Positions 48,067 through 60,965 are shown, counted from the stretch's first letter. The stretch is 64,000 nucleotides of DNA from Hyparrhenia diplandra (GCA_015847255.1 JADLZK010007808.1:310001-374000), one strand, 5' to 3'. Numbers and translations: made by a program. The notes: generated from the sequence alone by a model not told the origin.

Positions 48067-48897
48067 TGTTGACACAAAAACGGGTTTGCGTCAACACACT
48101 AGTGGGCTTTGGGCGCCCCAGAGGTCACAAACAACCTGCAAGAACAGCCAGCTAGGAAGGTAGCGTAATCAATCGAACCGATCTAGAGATCGGTAGGATC
48201 GATGTAGAGCTCGCCCTCGGTTGAGATAGCTTCGGAACAGCCTCCGGAAGGATCCGTCATGAGGATGCACGCGAAGGATCTTCTAGGATCAGCAAGGCTA
48301 CCTAGAACGCCAACGAATCACATGGAGAAATCCATCGGACAACATGTTAGAGGGTTGAGAGATAGCATAATTAGGGTAAAGGAGAGTTTTTGGGGTAGTT
48401 TGATCGATTTGTTGTAGATGGAATAAAATTGTCCATAAACCTCTATATTTATAGAGGGTGGTTGGTCTTATCCCCTTGAACCGTCTTAGATGCATTTCCA
48501 GTCATAAAACTGCCCAAAAACCGATTAGGAATCAAATCGGTTCAGAACCAGAGTTTTCCAACTCGCTGAAAAGTAGAGACAAAAATTTCTAGATATTGTC
48601 TTGGGTCTAGTTGATTAATCTCTCAAAATTCATAATTAATTCATCCGGACTACAAACGAGGCGAACCATATATGTTTTTTCGATCAGCTCAACGAGAGCA
48701 ATGCAATGGTGAAGTCCGCTATTGCTTTTGAGAAACTTGACCAGGTCGTCTTAGCCAACTTTGCTAGAAGGCTAAACCGATTTCAGGGGTCAGGCTAGTT
48801 TAGTCGAATTTGGGCGATGCCGTCTAACTTCCAACGTGTCCATAGCTTTCTCGTCATATTCAAGTTACCAAAAATACACATTTTTTTGGTGCCAACA
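48067..48897 (-). mobile_element. Solo-LTR-like element, 831 bp
   Basis: Starts tgttgacac and ends gtgccaaca, flanked by actat (48062-48066) and actac (48898-48902), a 4-of-5 match to a 5-bp duplication. A promoter-like tataaatatagagg is visible on the minus strand near 48448-48460, so the LTR would run right to left. No internal coding domain. The ends are also inverted-repeat-like over about 12 bp, so a DNA element is possible. Confidence 0.6.
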
Positions 48898-48902
48898 ACT
48901 AC

Positions 48903-49460
48903 ACACCGAACATGTCCTATATACACTGACGAGACATCTCCAACAGTCGGCAGCAACGGCTACAGATCTTTTCTAAAACAACGCGGATTGCATATTAAAG
49001 CGATATTGGTCAACAATAGACTGGCAGGTAGTTTTACATCACTCTCGATTTGCTTTCAAGGTCGGGCGGCTCATGGTTTTGAAAAGCAACAAAATCTACT
49101 TCCGAATTTGATGGATGCTGTGTTGCCACGATGCCATAGGACTATGTACAGATTCATGAAGCAGAGAAATATCAAGGGCGTGCAGGAAAGCAAGAACATA
49201 CGAGCTTTTGGAAGATGGGAGGATGAGACACGCCATCATGGTCTTGGCGAAGCACCCTTTAATTTGGTTCCAACTGCGATCGAGCACCAACTGATCTCTT
49301 TTTTCAGAGGCAGACACTAAAACAGTTCATTCCCATGCATCATACTAGTACGAGAAGGAAGTCATCTATAACAAGGAACCAGGTCCCCGCCTGTAAGTCA
49401 GACATTGGGGCATAAGAGGAACATCCAACAAGCTATAAAAGGTGTGGCGGCATAGTAGTC
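48903..49460. other. Spacer with one uncharacterised open frame
   Basis: A 167-codon plus-strand frame spans 48817-49320 but starts inside the solo-LTR-like element, and its product (IKGVQESKNIRAFGRWEDE and flanks) is not recognised. Probably chance or a worn remnant. Confidence 0.35.
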
Positions 49461-49469
49461 TTCGTTCAG

Positions 49470-49860
49470 GACCTGCTTGGATCGTATCGACTAATGTTTA
49501 ATCCATGAAGATCTTAATAGATGGACTAGTGAGTGGACTAACAACTAGTCCATGACTCTACTAGTTGTTAGTTCACTAGTCTATAGAAACTAAGGACATG
49601 TTTGGATGGAGGGACTAGGGACTGACGACTAATAGGGACTAAAAATTAGTCCCTAGCCTCTCCCAAGAGTCTAGTGAAAGTGGGGCTAATTGGTACTAAA
49701 AATTAGTCCTTAGTCCTTATGTTTGGTTATTTAGAGACTAAATGAGACTAAAAGTTAGTCCCTAGTCTCTAGTCTCACGGGAACCAAACCCTAACTACCG
49801 GTACTAGTAATATTACTAGTTGGTTAATCACTTATCCTGGTTTATCCAAACAAAGCTCTC
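49470..49860. mobile_element. Nested Tourist-like MITEs
   Basis: An inner element, 49594-49791, has ends ggacatgtttggat and ggaaccaaaccc and is flanked by taa on both sides (49591-49593, 49792-49794). It sits inside an outer related element with ends ggacctgcttggatc near 49470 and ...atccaaacaaagctc near 49859. Confidence 0.75.
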
Positions 49861-51028
49861 AGTCTTTAGATTTTGAAAATGCCTCACAATTAAGATGTGA
49901 TACTGTACTCAAATCGCACACAGCCATGTGACAAGTCCGTAATAGTAGTGAACTAGAGGAGAGTATAATAAGAATCTAAAGTCTGTCCACTAGGGTCATG
50001 TCAATCAATTATATATGATTGGTCCTTGGCGGATTCTTGTTCGCGGGCCAACTACAATATGACTAATCTATCAGGAGCAGCAAGATTTGCCTGGTCCAGT
50101 GAAATCTGCTTGCCACTACGAGTGCTGTTTCAGGCGAAGATGCAGCATAGATGTGGTCACAATTTAGTCAGACAATCTCCAAGGAAGAATCTATATCTAT
50201 GCTTTGTTTCTACTCTTTACAGGCAAGGTCCTCCATTAGTTTGTGTTTGCTTGCTTTCACTATTTTGCTATAGCCATTAGCCAAAGCCAAGGTCAGCATG
50301 GTCCAAAAGGTACAAAAGCAAGACCACCATGAACAAAGGATCTTTCGGCATAATTTACAATTTTATTTTCGTCTCAAATTTTGATTGTCGTTGACGCATC
50401 ACTTTATTATTAACTATAGTTATCCTCCAGTTGATGTTTTGTAAATAAATCCTCAAAATCTTCTTGAGCAAACAAAATGTGAAAGAGAGGTGATTTTGTT
50501 GTTCTTTTTTATTTGTGCTTAGGAATTGGGTGCTCTACAGGTTTACTCTTTGATTTATAATGTGCGCGTATGAATAAAAAAAAAAGGATACCAGTTAAGA
50601 GGTGGTTTTATTTTTTGAGAAGGGTTAAGAGGTGGTTGCTAATAATTAATATCAATAATGTGATGCTCAGAAAGTATAATATATACAACAAATTCTAAAA
50701 GGAACGGGTAATTGGCTAGCTTGATCTTTTAAAGATATATGTCCGCTGGTATGCCGTTGAACATTGCCAATTTGGATTGACACAGTTTATAATTCTAGAA
50801 AATTATTGTTTTTTTTTTTTTTTACCTTTTTGCTAGGATCGAACCTAGGTGTAGGCTTTTTTGCAGATCTCTTGGCTCATCATTCTGATTCTTTATTTTG
50901 TTTGTGCTTCATCTGCCAAAAGTAATGGATAGTAGTAATTTGTTTTCTTTCTTTCTTTATTGATTGTGTGAAATTAAAGATATTTTCTCAAGGAAGTGCA
51001 TCATGAGCTGTGGTGGCAATGGTTAATA
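49861..51028. other. AT-rich spacer
   Basis: No gene, RNA or clear element recognised. Several homopolymer runs (t16 near 50809-50822). Confidence 0.5.
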
Positions 51029-51414
51029 CTTCCTCCATCCTAAATTATAAGTTGTTTTATTTTTTCTAGATACTTCCTCCATCCCAAATTGTAAGTCAGT
51101 TTAACTTTTTTAACCCTAAGTTTAACCACTCGTCTTATTCAAAAAGTTGTCCAAAATGTCAATTCTTTTCCCATGGGTTGCTTTGTCAATATATGTTGTT
51201 CACGAATAACTTAAATTTCACTATGTTTGCACAAATTTTTTGAATAAGACGAGTAGTCAAAGTTGGTGTCAAAAAGTCAAACGACTTACAATTTGGGATG
51301 GAGGAAATACATAGTTTTTACTATATATGCATATATACATGATATATATCTCGGTATAGATAGAGTTTTGGACCTAGAAAAAATAGAACGGCTTATATAT
51401 TGGAACGGAGGAAA
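51029..51414. mobile_element. Nested Stowaway-like MITEs
   Basis: An outer pair of ends, cttcctccatcctaaattat at 51029 and ...ggaacggaggaa near 51414, encloses a second complete copy at 51073-51307 (cttcctccatcccaaattgt and its inverse, each flanked by ta). Confidence 0.8.
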
Positions 51415-51680
51415 TACCATTTAGACTCCGATGGGTTCGAATGGTCTATGTCAGAAGCCATGAAAAATGGTATAACGTTACGTCAATGTCAGTCTTGTGA
51501 ACTAAGCTCAGCATGTGCCTACTTAAGCTTGTGTGGGTGGTCACGCACGAATGCTTTGAGAGAGATCACTTCTCACTTTCGGTGTCCTTTCCCTTTCACA
51601 TTTTCTTTCAAAAACTAACTTCCCAAACAAACATGGTTTTTATGTATTGCATGTTGATCTTTGTACTATACGATTGTTTA

Positions 51681-51911
51681 TGATGAGGACACAGCTCCGG
51701 CATGCGCTCCACTGACCAAGCTCGTCCTCTGATCTAAACTGGTGACCACGATCACCTCCTGTACAAGCGCCATGCGCAATAGCTGTAGAACCGGGTCAAG
51801 GACCCTAATCTTAGCTGTAGATTGTGTACCACACAACTATCATGTAATCTGTGTACTTAACCACAGCGAGATCAACATGTAAAGACAGTTGGCTCAATCT
51901 TCTCTTCTACA
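51681..51911 (+). repeat. 5' LTR of the Copia element
   Basis: Starts tgatgaggacacagctccgg and ends caatcttctcttctaca. It is followed directly by the primer site. Confidence 0.97.
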
Positions 51912-51926
51912 TGGTATCAGCGTTCT
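51912..51926 (+). other. Primer binding site of the Copia element
   Basis: tggtatcagcgttct directly after the LTR matches initiator tRNA-Met (TGGTATCAG). Confidence 0.9.
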
Positions 51927-52003
51927 AGGTTCTATCTGATCCCCTCGCCTGTGTTCTTCTCCACCGGCATCCTTCTTCTTCCCCGCAGCCCAACTCTCGT
52001 CAC

Positions 52004-55000
52004 CATGTCTGACGACAACCCCCTCCTCAACGGCGACCTCTCTGGTGACGATTCTTCCTCCCAGTCCTCTGATGGCAGCGAATCCATCGCTGACCCCATC
52101 GTCCAACCTCCCCCTCTCACTGTTCTGCAAACTGTCAACATTCGCCATCACGTTCCCGTCGAGCTTAGCCTCTCTGAACCCAACTATGCCGAATGGCTAG
52201 AGCTCTTTGACACCTTCATCGGCAAATTTGGCCTCCAATCCCACCTCACCACTCCACCCACTTCCGCAAATCGCCATGATTCCGATTGGGTCATGGCTGA
52301 CCACTGCATCCGCAGCTGGCTCTATAACTCCATCTCTAGAGATGTTCGCGCCATTGTGCGTTCCCCCAAAGCTTCCGCCCACAAAGTTTGGCGTGCCATC
52401 CGCGCCCAATTCCGTGACAATGAGCTCCACCGCGCCGTCTATCTTGAAGCTGAGTTTCGCAACTTGGTTCAAGGAGACATGGACATCACCACCTACACGG
52501 GCAAACTCAAACGCCTCGCCGACGCTCTACGCGACGTCGGTCAGCCCGTGCTCGAAACCTCCCAAGTTCTCAACATGCTCCGCGGCCTTTCTTCCAAATA
52601 TCGCTACACCGTCCCTGTTATTACCTCCAAAAATCCACCACACACCTTCCTCTCGGCACGATCCTATCTGCTGTTGGAAGAACAGTATGATACGGAACAT
52701 GCCAAATCGTCCGCCCAACATGCGCTCCTGGCGACCCGGTCAATCCGGAGCTTCTGGCTCCAGCTCCGGTGGCTCACAGTGTGGTGCTCCGCGCCCTCCC
52801 TCTCAGTCCACCGGCCCCGTCGACGCCAACTCTGGCAACACCTCCAATGGCGCCTCCCGTCACCCGGTCGCATGGCTACGGCGCCCCTCCTCCGCGCCAA
52901 GACAACTACAACAACCGTGGCGGCAAGAAAAAGGGCGTGGCGGGGCGGGGTTTCACCTTCAACAACAGCCCTCGGCCCCGGTCGGCGGTCCTTGGGCGCC
53001 CGGCCTGAACCCGTGGATGGCATGGTTCGGGCATGGTCCATGCCTTTCCGTGCACCGGCGGCTGGCGTACTCAGCTCTCGCCCTGGCGCTCCACCCCACC
53101 AAGCATACTTCACCGGCTCGGCGCCACCACCTCAGGCCGCACCGATGGATCCGTGGAACTACCAGGCGCTCATGGCGTCCCTCAACTCCGCGGCCGGCAC
53201 GTCGGTCAACCCTCAGACCGCCGAGTGGTACCTGGACACCGGGGCGTCATCACATATGTCCTCCAACGCCGGTAACCTACAATCCCTCGTCCCTACACCA
53301 CACTCTCCTCCAATCATGGTTGGCAATGGCGCCACCCTACCAGTTACCCACCGTGCCACCACCTCTATTCCCACCTCCCGATCCCCGCTCCACCTACACA
53401 ATGTTCTTGTCTCCCCCTCCCTTGTCAAGAACTTAATTTCCGTTCGCTCTCTAACTCGTGACAATAACATTTCTATTGAATTTGATCCTTTTGGTTTCTC
53501 TGTTAAGGACCTTCCCACCCGTACGGTGATCCTCCGATGTGATAGCACCGGCGACCTATACCCTCTGGCCACCTCGTCGCCGGCGGCTTTCACTGCAACC
53601 GCTCCGTCCGTGACGCTCTGGCATCAGCGCCTCGGACATCCCGGCCGCGACACGCTACGCCGCTCTCTCTCCAACCTCGAGTTCAGTTCCACTAAAACGC
53701 CAGCATCCTCCTGTGAATCCTGTCAGCTCGGCAAGCATGTCCGACTGCCATTCACCCCGTCCACCTCAATTTCTTATGTCCCCTTTCAAATAATTCACGC
53801 CGATGTCTGGACATCTCCTGTTTCTAGTTTTTCTGGTTTCAAGTACTATTTAGTACTCATTGATGATTTCAGTCATTATGTATGGACATTTCCTTTACGA
53901 TCAAAAGCTGATGTCCTCCAATGTTTGCTACATTTTTTTGCATACGTTGCTACCCAATTCCAGCTCCCAGTTGTCGCTTTCCAAACAGACAATGGCAAAG
54001 AATTTGATAACCACAGTTTTCGAACTCACCTCGCTGCCTCTGGCATTGCCTTACGCCTCTCCTGTCCCTACACATCTCCTCAGAATGGCAAGGCCGAACG
54101 CATTCTGCGCACCCTCAACGACTACGTTCGGAGCCTCCTCATCCACGCCGGCATGCCTGATACATTCTGGGTTGAAGCCTTGTCCACTGCCACCCACCTG
54201 CTAAACCTCCGGCCATGTCAAACAAGTGGCAGCAAAACACCATCCGAGCTCCTCCTCAGTGCTCCTCCCTCCTACACACACCTCCGTGTATTCGGATGCC
54301 TATGCTATCCCAACTTAACAGCCCAATCACCACATAAGCTGCATGCCCGATCCACCCCATGCGCACTCCTAGGCTATCCAGCTGATCATCGCGGCTATCG
54401 CTGCCTCGATCTCCAAACTCGCCGAGTTATCACCTCTCGCCATGTCACCTTCGACGAAAACAGTTTCCCTTTCCGTTCTGAAACTTTTCCGACAACAGCG
54501 ACAACACCCATACCAGCTACAGTAGATGACTCTACCGTCATTCTTCCATCTCCCCCTCCCCGCTCCGTCGCTCCGGCTGCTCAACCCTCGGCATCACCAT
54601 CCCCGCCACTACCTTCCTCCCCCTCGTCGGCCACATCAGGCTCTCCCACCACCGTGGCAGCAGCCCCAGCCACCCAGCCGATCGTCCACCCCATGATCAC
54701 TCGCGCGCGCGCTGGCATCCACAAACCTAATCCCCCGTTATGCTTTGAGCGCTTCCAGCTCAACTATCTCCCCAATTCCTTCCTCTGTGCGTACTGCACT
54801 CAAGGATCCCAACTGGCAGTCTGCCATGGCCAGTGAGTTTCGTGCTCTTCAAAGCAACAACACTTGGCGCCTCGTTGATCGGCCGCCGGGCGCCAATGTC
54901 GTCTCTGGCAAATGGGTGTTCAAACACAAATTTAACCCTGACGGCACCCTCGATCGATATAAAGCTCGATGGGTCGTGCGTGGCTTTACTCAACGTGCAT

Positions 55001-56359
55001 GCATCGACTATGGCGAAACCTTCACACCGGTGGTCAAGCCTGCGACGATCAGGACCGTGCTCACCATCGCCGCCTCTCGAGGGTGGGCCGCGGCAACTTC
55101 GGCGTCTCCAACGCCTTCCTCCACGGCAACCTCGGGGAACATGTCTTTGTGCCAACAACCCCTTTGGATTCGTCGGCGCGCCCGCCCGTCCGGACGCTGT
55201 GTGCCTCCTTGACAAGTCCCTCTATGGGCTCCGTCAGGCACCCCGCGCCTGGTTCACCCGCTTCGCCAACTTCGCCGTCAAGCTGGGATTTCGAGCCGCG
55301 CGCTCGGACTCCTCCCTCTTCATCCTCCGGCGCGGCACCGAGCTCGTCTACCTCCTCCTCTACGTCGACGACATCGTCCTCACCGGCTCCAACACCACTC
55401 TCCTCCAACACATTGTTGATCGTCTCCGAGCCGAGTTCGCCGTCAAGGACCTTGGCGCGCTACACTTCTTCCTTGGGATCGACGTCAAGCGTACTGCATC
55501 CGGCTTCTACCTCTCCCAGCAACGGTACGCCGAGGAGATTCTTGACCGTGCCGACATGTTCAACTGCAAGCCAGTTCCTACACCCATCGACTCCAAGGGC
55601 AAGCTCTCTAGCGAGGGCGAGGCTACCGACGCTTCCTCCTACCACAGCATTGCTGGCGCCCTCATGTACCTCACCATCACCCGCCCGGACCTCGCGTTCG
55701 CTGTACAGCAGGCCTGCCTGCATATGCATGATCCCCGCGCTCCGCACATGACGCAGCTCAAGAGGATCCTCCGCTACGTCCGCGGCACGACGACGCAAGG
55801 ACTCCATCTGTGCGCCTCGCCCGAGCTCAATGTCACGGCGTACTCTGACGCTGACTCGGGCGGCTGCCCTGACACACGGCGATCTACTTTAGGCTTTTGC
55901 GTCTTCCTGGGCGATGCGCTGGTATCTTGGTCCTCCAAGCGCCAGCCCACCGTATCCCGATCCAGCGCCGAAGCAGAATACAGGGCCGTGGCCAATGCCG
56001 CCGCCGAGTGCATATGGCTTCGCCAACTGCTCGACGAGCTCCATTGCCCCATCTCCAAAGCTACCGTCGTGTTCTGCGACAATGTGTCGGCGGTCTACAT
56101 GTCGGCTAATCCGGTGCATCACAAGCGCACCAAGCACATAGAGCTTGACATACACTTCGTCCGTGAACGAGTTCAGCTTGGAGATCTGCGAGTCCTACAT
56201 GTTCCGACCGACGCAGACATCATGACTAAAGGACTCCCGACGGCGACATTCGAAGCATTTCGATCCAGTCTGTGCGTTTCAAAGTTTCCACGCCAGACTG
56301 CGGGGGGTGATGAGGACACAGCTCCGGCATGCGCTCCACTGACCAAGCTCGTCCTCTGA
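52004..56359 (+). pseudogene. Copia gag-pol polyprotein, interrupted by frame changes
   Basis: Starts MSDDNPLLNGDLSG. Gag reads cleanly to about 52735, then changes frame about four times to 53040 in a Gly/Asn-rich basic stretch (NNRGGKKKG); no zinc knuckle is seen. Protease shows YLDTGASSHM. Integrase shows the HHCC block (HQRLGHPGRD; CESCQLGKH) and catalytic residues in FQTDNGKEFD and SPQNGKAERI. The frame shifts again near 54760, 55085 and 55150. After that RT (YGLRQAPRAWF; LLLYVDDIVLTGS) and RNase H (YSDADSGGCPDTRRS; SSAEAEYRAV) read without a stop to 56359, just inside the 3' LTR. As written it cannot make a full polyprotein. Confidence 0.9.
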
Positions 56360-56538
56360 TCTAAACTGGTGACCACGATCACCTCCTGTACAAGCGCCAT
56401 GCGCAATAGCTGTAGAACCGGGTCAAGGACCCTAATCTTAGCTGTAGATTGTGTACCACACAACTATCATGTAATCTGTGTACTTAACCACAGCGAGATC
56501 AACATGTAAAGACAGTTGGCTCAATCTTCTCTTCTACA
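56308..56538 (+). repeat. 3' LTR of the Copia element
   Basis: Identical by eye to 51681-51911. The purine-rich tract gcgggggg (56300-56307) lies directly before it, and gttta directly after. Confidence 0.97.
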
Positions 56539-56543
56539 GTTTA

Positions 56544-57589
56544 TTCATACTCTTTTTGAATGTTGTTTTTGCCTCCCGAGAAATAATTGTAACTAAATAT
56601 ATATAAACATTAATATTTATAGTACATAATTAATACCATTATAAATAGATTGTTGAATCTATTTTAAAATAAATTTATTTTGAGATACAAATGTTGTTAA
56701 TATTTCTAAGAATACAGTCAAACTTTTTGGTACGAAACCATGGCGACATATATTTAGAGACGGAGGGGGTATATCATTCTAAATCTGCAAGATTGCTCAG
56801 TAGCTAACCTTATGGACTGTGGACACAAGTTAGTACTGAGGAAATAAACAGAAACTTTATTTACTTATGTATCCAAAAAGTCAAATGTCTTATAATTTGA
56901 AAAACGGGGACGGGAGTAGGAATTGCACACGTTCATTGCAACAGGATATAAAATTTGTTGTGTGGAGCCCATGTCAATGATAATAAGCTACCTATATTTT
57001 GTTGTTTTTAATTGGCCTTGGACCCACCTAAAATCATAAGTTCCAAGACTAATACAAATGCTACTGCAATAAAGGATTAATAGTAAATTGACTGGAGATT
57101 GAGTCAACTTAAATGGATACCTACTATGTACACCTATTGTAAGTCTAAGAAAGGTGGAAGGAAAGCCACACGCGCTCGTACACTTTATGTTATGCAAACG
57201 AACTCGAACGATTGGGACACAACATGAGTAAGCAGCATCAGTAAAAGTTTGTAGCTCCGAACTCTCAAAGCGAGAAAGATTAGATGGATCTTCGATCGAT
57301 AGACAAAAGAGAAGTGAGGGTCAGACGGGTTAAGAGTAAGGGATTGAAGAAAGATTTTTTCACTCTTCAATATTGATGATTTGTTGGAATTTGTTGGATG
57401 ATTCGATGGAATTCTTTAGCGACCAATGCTCCATTGCTAAATTACTAGTTATAGCGACTCATGTTTCATGTTAATTTGTTGTGTGGTATAGTGAATATTA
57501 AGTATATTGTTTCATAATAAATTTTAAAAATCAACAATTATAATTTGATCCAGCACTGTTATTTTGGATGAGGTAATCGAAATACTACA
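56544..57589. other. AT-rich spacer
   Basis: Contains a Stowaway-type end near 56757-56772 (gagacggagggggtat) without a clear partner. No gene recognised. Confidence 0.45.
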
Positions 57590-58032
57590 GCAAGGCTCAA
57601 ACGCCCTACTTTTTTTGAGCTCCGGGGCCCTCCTATTTTGATCTTGTTAGCATAGAAATTGTGGAGGATTCTTGCCACACGGCCGGAAACACTTGCATTG
57701 CTTTCCTTCAATAACATAAGAAGAACTAGAAAACAGATGTCCTTCTTTAGCACCTCTCTTTCCATGACCAAAGAGGTCGACCATTCGAGCACTTTTGTGG
57801 TATTTGCCTAGGTTCTAGGATGAATTTGCAGGAAAAAGCGTCCACTATGCAATTTGTCCCCATATGCCCTTGGAGAACCTGCAAGTAGCAAGAAGCTGGT
57901 GAGCCGTTTCTGGCTCCTTTGGACACAGCTGGTATAAAGGTAGTATGCGGCCATCCTTTTGCCGCATAGCTTGCATCTTGGAGGCCCAAGCCTTCTAAAA
58001 TAGGATTTTGAAATTAACCGTGGTGGATCCAC
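57590..58032 (-). pseudogene. Decayed LINE ORF2 C-terminal remnant
   Basis: On the minus strand, pieces in different frames resemble the end of a LINE ORF2: RRLGPPRCKLCGKRMAAYY (zinc-binding-like), then LWSWKERC and LKESNASVSGRVARIL, where grass LINEs carry a WKERN-x-RVF block. Several stops. No target duplication found. Confidence 0.45.
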
Positions 58033-58054
58033 TGAATGCGCTCTCTATAAACTA

Positions 58055-58385
58055 CTCCCTCTGTCCCAGGGCGACTGTCGTTCTAGGACTCTGCAGCAAA
58101 ACCAATGTCCTATGCATGTCAGTCTACGCTACTGCAACTCTGTATGACTATGAAAATTGCTGCTGAACTTGTAGAGGGCAAGCATCCACGTGTGCTCTGC
58201 TATGCGTAGATCCACGCTGCTGAACGCACATGCAAATTTTTTGCTTTTTATACAGCCATGAGTGGATCCCGTACTCTAACACCCAGCTTTACGAGGCTAT
58301 TCCTGCTAGCTTTCCATCTAGAACGACAGTCTTCGTGGGACAACAGCGCGGTCGTAGAACGACAGACTCCGTGGGACGGAGGGAG
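58055..58385. mobile_element. Stowaway-like MITE with a duplicated right end
   Basis: Ends ctccctctgtccc at 58055 and ...gggacggagggag at 58385, flanked by ta on both sides. Near the right end the motif cgacagtcttcgtgggac is repeated (cgacagactccgtgggac), so the right terminus is partly duplicated. Confidence 0.75.
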
Positions 58386-59904
58386 TACTGCGGTCGTGAA
58401 TTCACCATGTGACGTGTCCATTTGTAGGCATTTTGGTCCTGCATGTCCACGTTGAGGCACACCCTCTTGCAAGGAAAATAGAAAACTCCCCAATGATTTC
58501 CCTCAAAAAAAAAAAAAAAAAAAAAGAGCCCACAATGGTTTGGCGACACCTGAATGCATTATCGAATCTCTTTTTTTAGGAAGCCGAGAGGGGAGGCCCC
58601 TACCTAATTGCATTGTATTATCAGATCCTGAAAAAGAAAGAGTACAATGATGTTGTTCAAAGTATGTGCGTTCAGAGAAAAGGGTGTAGCTCGTGTGTAG
58701 ATATCTGCTTTCTTGTGGGAACGACGATGTATCTAATCGTGTTCGCTGGTGCTTGTGTGGGCGCGTATGCTTTGAGATAACCTATCATCTCCTAGCTTTG
58801 ATCAGGCCTTTCTTTCGTCTCACCTTCTCTTCCAAGGACCAGCCCGACGAAAAAACATGATTTTTCCGTGTCCATGTTGATTTCTACGCAGGTCTTTGCT
58901 GTGATTGGTACGATTGTAAAGCCATGTATAAGATTCCTCGTGCCTTTCGATTTTGCTTGGAAGTCATCTGAGGAAGCAAAGGCAGTCCATGTGTGGTGCG
59001 TGCCTTTCCAATTCGTACGAACCTATCTGCAGACTGCTCCGGAGGAAACGAACCAAGTGCGAGATGGGATTTGTGAATTGTGAACTAATAATGCATGAAT
59101 CAAGTTCTTTTTATGTAGGGAAGGCTACCGGAAGCAGCAGTCCAGACATCATGCATGTGTATGATTACAATATACTACCAACCACTTGGATCGAATTAAT
59201 CGGAGAGCAAATAAATCCATGCATGCTTAGGCTACAACTATCAATATGCAATCTAAATTAAGTGTTCGTGCTTTACGACACAACAAAGCGAAATGGCACT
59301 TGTTGGCCAACTTGATTTCCATAAGCAAATCGGTGGAAACACAAGGACCGAGAAGCTAAAGGGAGCAAGGCGATTGGATTTCTCAACTCTTGAGGCTATG
59401 AATCCGTACATAATTATGCACATGTACACAAATGTGGTATGCTAGCACATACTACATATGGTTTGTACTTCTTTAAAGATAATATATACAAATTTGGGCC
59501 TCTGCGAAGGCATCATTATGGACAGAGGCAATCTTCATGCATCGGCCATGATAGCATATGACCTCATTAATGATCTATGGCCATAAAGCCAACCTACTGT
59601 TTTTCCCCTTCTTTAGGTTCCTTATATAAATGGTGTGGTAGAATTACATGGTCATTGAGTATAAGTTATCGACTTGGTAGGGGTGCTGGTGACTTTCGGC
59701 GTAAGTAGCCTCTCTGACGGGTAGCTGGAGGACTCAGGTAGCACTTCTACCTTCGATGAGGCAATTAGGTTGGAAACCACAATGTACGCGCCTGGATCTC
59801 GGTGGACGGGATCGGCTTGGTGAGCCCCTAGCGGTGTTTTCGCCATGACGTGTCGTATGGGTGTTGGCGGTGCAGTGTGGTGGTTTGGAGTTAGTGCTGG
59901 TTCT

Positions 59905-59939
<35 letters not shown>

Positions 59940-60280
59940 AGCTTTGTGTCGAGGTCCCAATATTGAGATTCGACTATATGAATTATTGGATGGCTGAGAT
60001 TTCCATATATTCCCTTTTCTATACATAATGGGTACTGTTTGACTTTATAAAATGGAATTAGTTTTTTGGATCAATAGCAAACACGAGACATTTTCAAAAT
60101 ATTCCCATTTTCAACCTATATATAATGGGTGGCGCCGCCTGTTCCTCTCTTTTTGTCGCCCCTTTATAAAACTGGGTTTAAGTTTTTCGTTTTGGCCTGT
60201 CTGCCCCTCCATTGTGGAAGTCAACATCAAGGCCATGAGACCTCCATTGCCCCCAAAATATTATATTTCCAACATCGATG
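58386..60280. other. Spacer with long homopolymers
   Basis: Holds an A22-type run at about 58504-58525 and a T31-type run at about 59908-59938, which may be old retroposon tails. No gene recognised. The minus-strand frame at 59652-60026 runs through the poly(T) and is not credible. Confidence 0.45.
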
Positions 60281-60965
60281 CATAACTCCATCCCCAACCT
60301 CCGACTTCATCGCCCATCCCCAACGCCATGCCGTCCGGCCGTGCCGCCGCCTCGCCTCACCACCTGGCCGCCCGCGGCTTTTGGCGCGCCGCGCCCCGGC
60401 CGCACGCTCCGGGCCCGAGGCCCGGCGTCCCTCCTCTCCCCCCAAAGGGGGCGTCGGCGCCGAGGCCTGGAGTGGAGGCGAGGTCGCGGCGACGAGGCTG
60501 GCGGCGAGGGGCGCTTGCATCGCGGACTCGCGGGGAGGGATGGGGGACGAGAAGGTTGCGTGCGGTGTGGGGTGGGGATTAGACAATGGAAGTGGACTAG
60601 CACCGGGCCTTTGTGGCCAAAAGGCGGGCGTTGGGCGACCAAGGCCGTGCTACGGGCCGGCGACCCTCCTCCACCTCGGATAGCACGACGCTCACCGGGC
60701 GCGGCTTTTGGGCCGTGTCCGGCCCGGGCTATGTGTCGGGCCAAAGGCCCACGGGCCGCATGGCCATATATAGTGTCCGGCTTGGGAAGCGACGAGGGTC
60801 GCACAATGACGGCTTGGGAAGATCGGAGCCGCCCTCGTCTTCTCCAGCCACCGAGGAGGAGCCCCATTGTTCGAGCCGCCATGGAGCTCCTTCCCCTACA
60901 TGGCCTCCCTCACTCTCTCCATCGGGCCCACCACTATAACGATGAAGCTTTGCGTCCTCGCTGAG
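60281..60965. other. GC-rich segment of unknown nature
   Basis: Abrupt rise in GC with open frames on both strands (228 codons + at 60278-60964; 191 codons - at 60307-60882). Repeated ggccnnnnggcc-type and gggcc motifs at 60600-60770 look like a grass repeat. None of the products is recognised. It could be a captured gene fragment inside a transposon. Confidence 0.4.

Larger units (their letters stand above)
51681..56538 (+). mobile_element. Copia LTR retrotransposon with identical short LTRs
   Basis: LTRs of 231 bp at 51681-51911 and 56308-56538 appear identical base for base. The 5-bp duplication gttta lies at 51676-51680 and 56539-56543. A primer site, gag, protease, integrase, RT and RNase H occur in Copia order (integrase before RT). 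Identical LTRs imply a recent insertion or recent gene conversion. The coding part nevertheless has about seven frame changes. Confidence 0.97.

Noticed and set aside
52207..53436. 409-codon plus-strand frame in the Copia element
   Set aside because: Mostly a shadow of gag-pol; only its 52730-52850 and 52975-53040 parts are the real gag after frame changes.
58501..58550. Poly(A) run taken as a processed-gene tail
   Set aside because: No coding remnant upstream and no flanking duplication found.
59652..60026. 124-codon frame with a poly-lysine stretch
   Set aside because: The lysines come from the T31-type homopolymer; not a credible protein.
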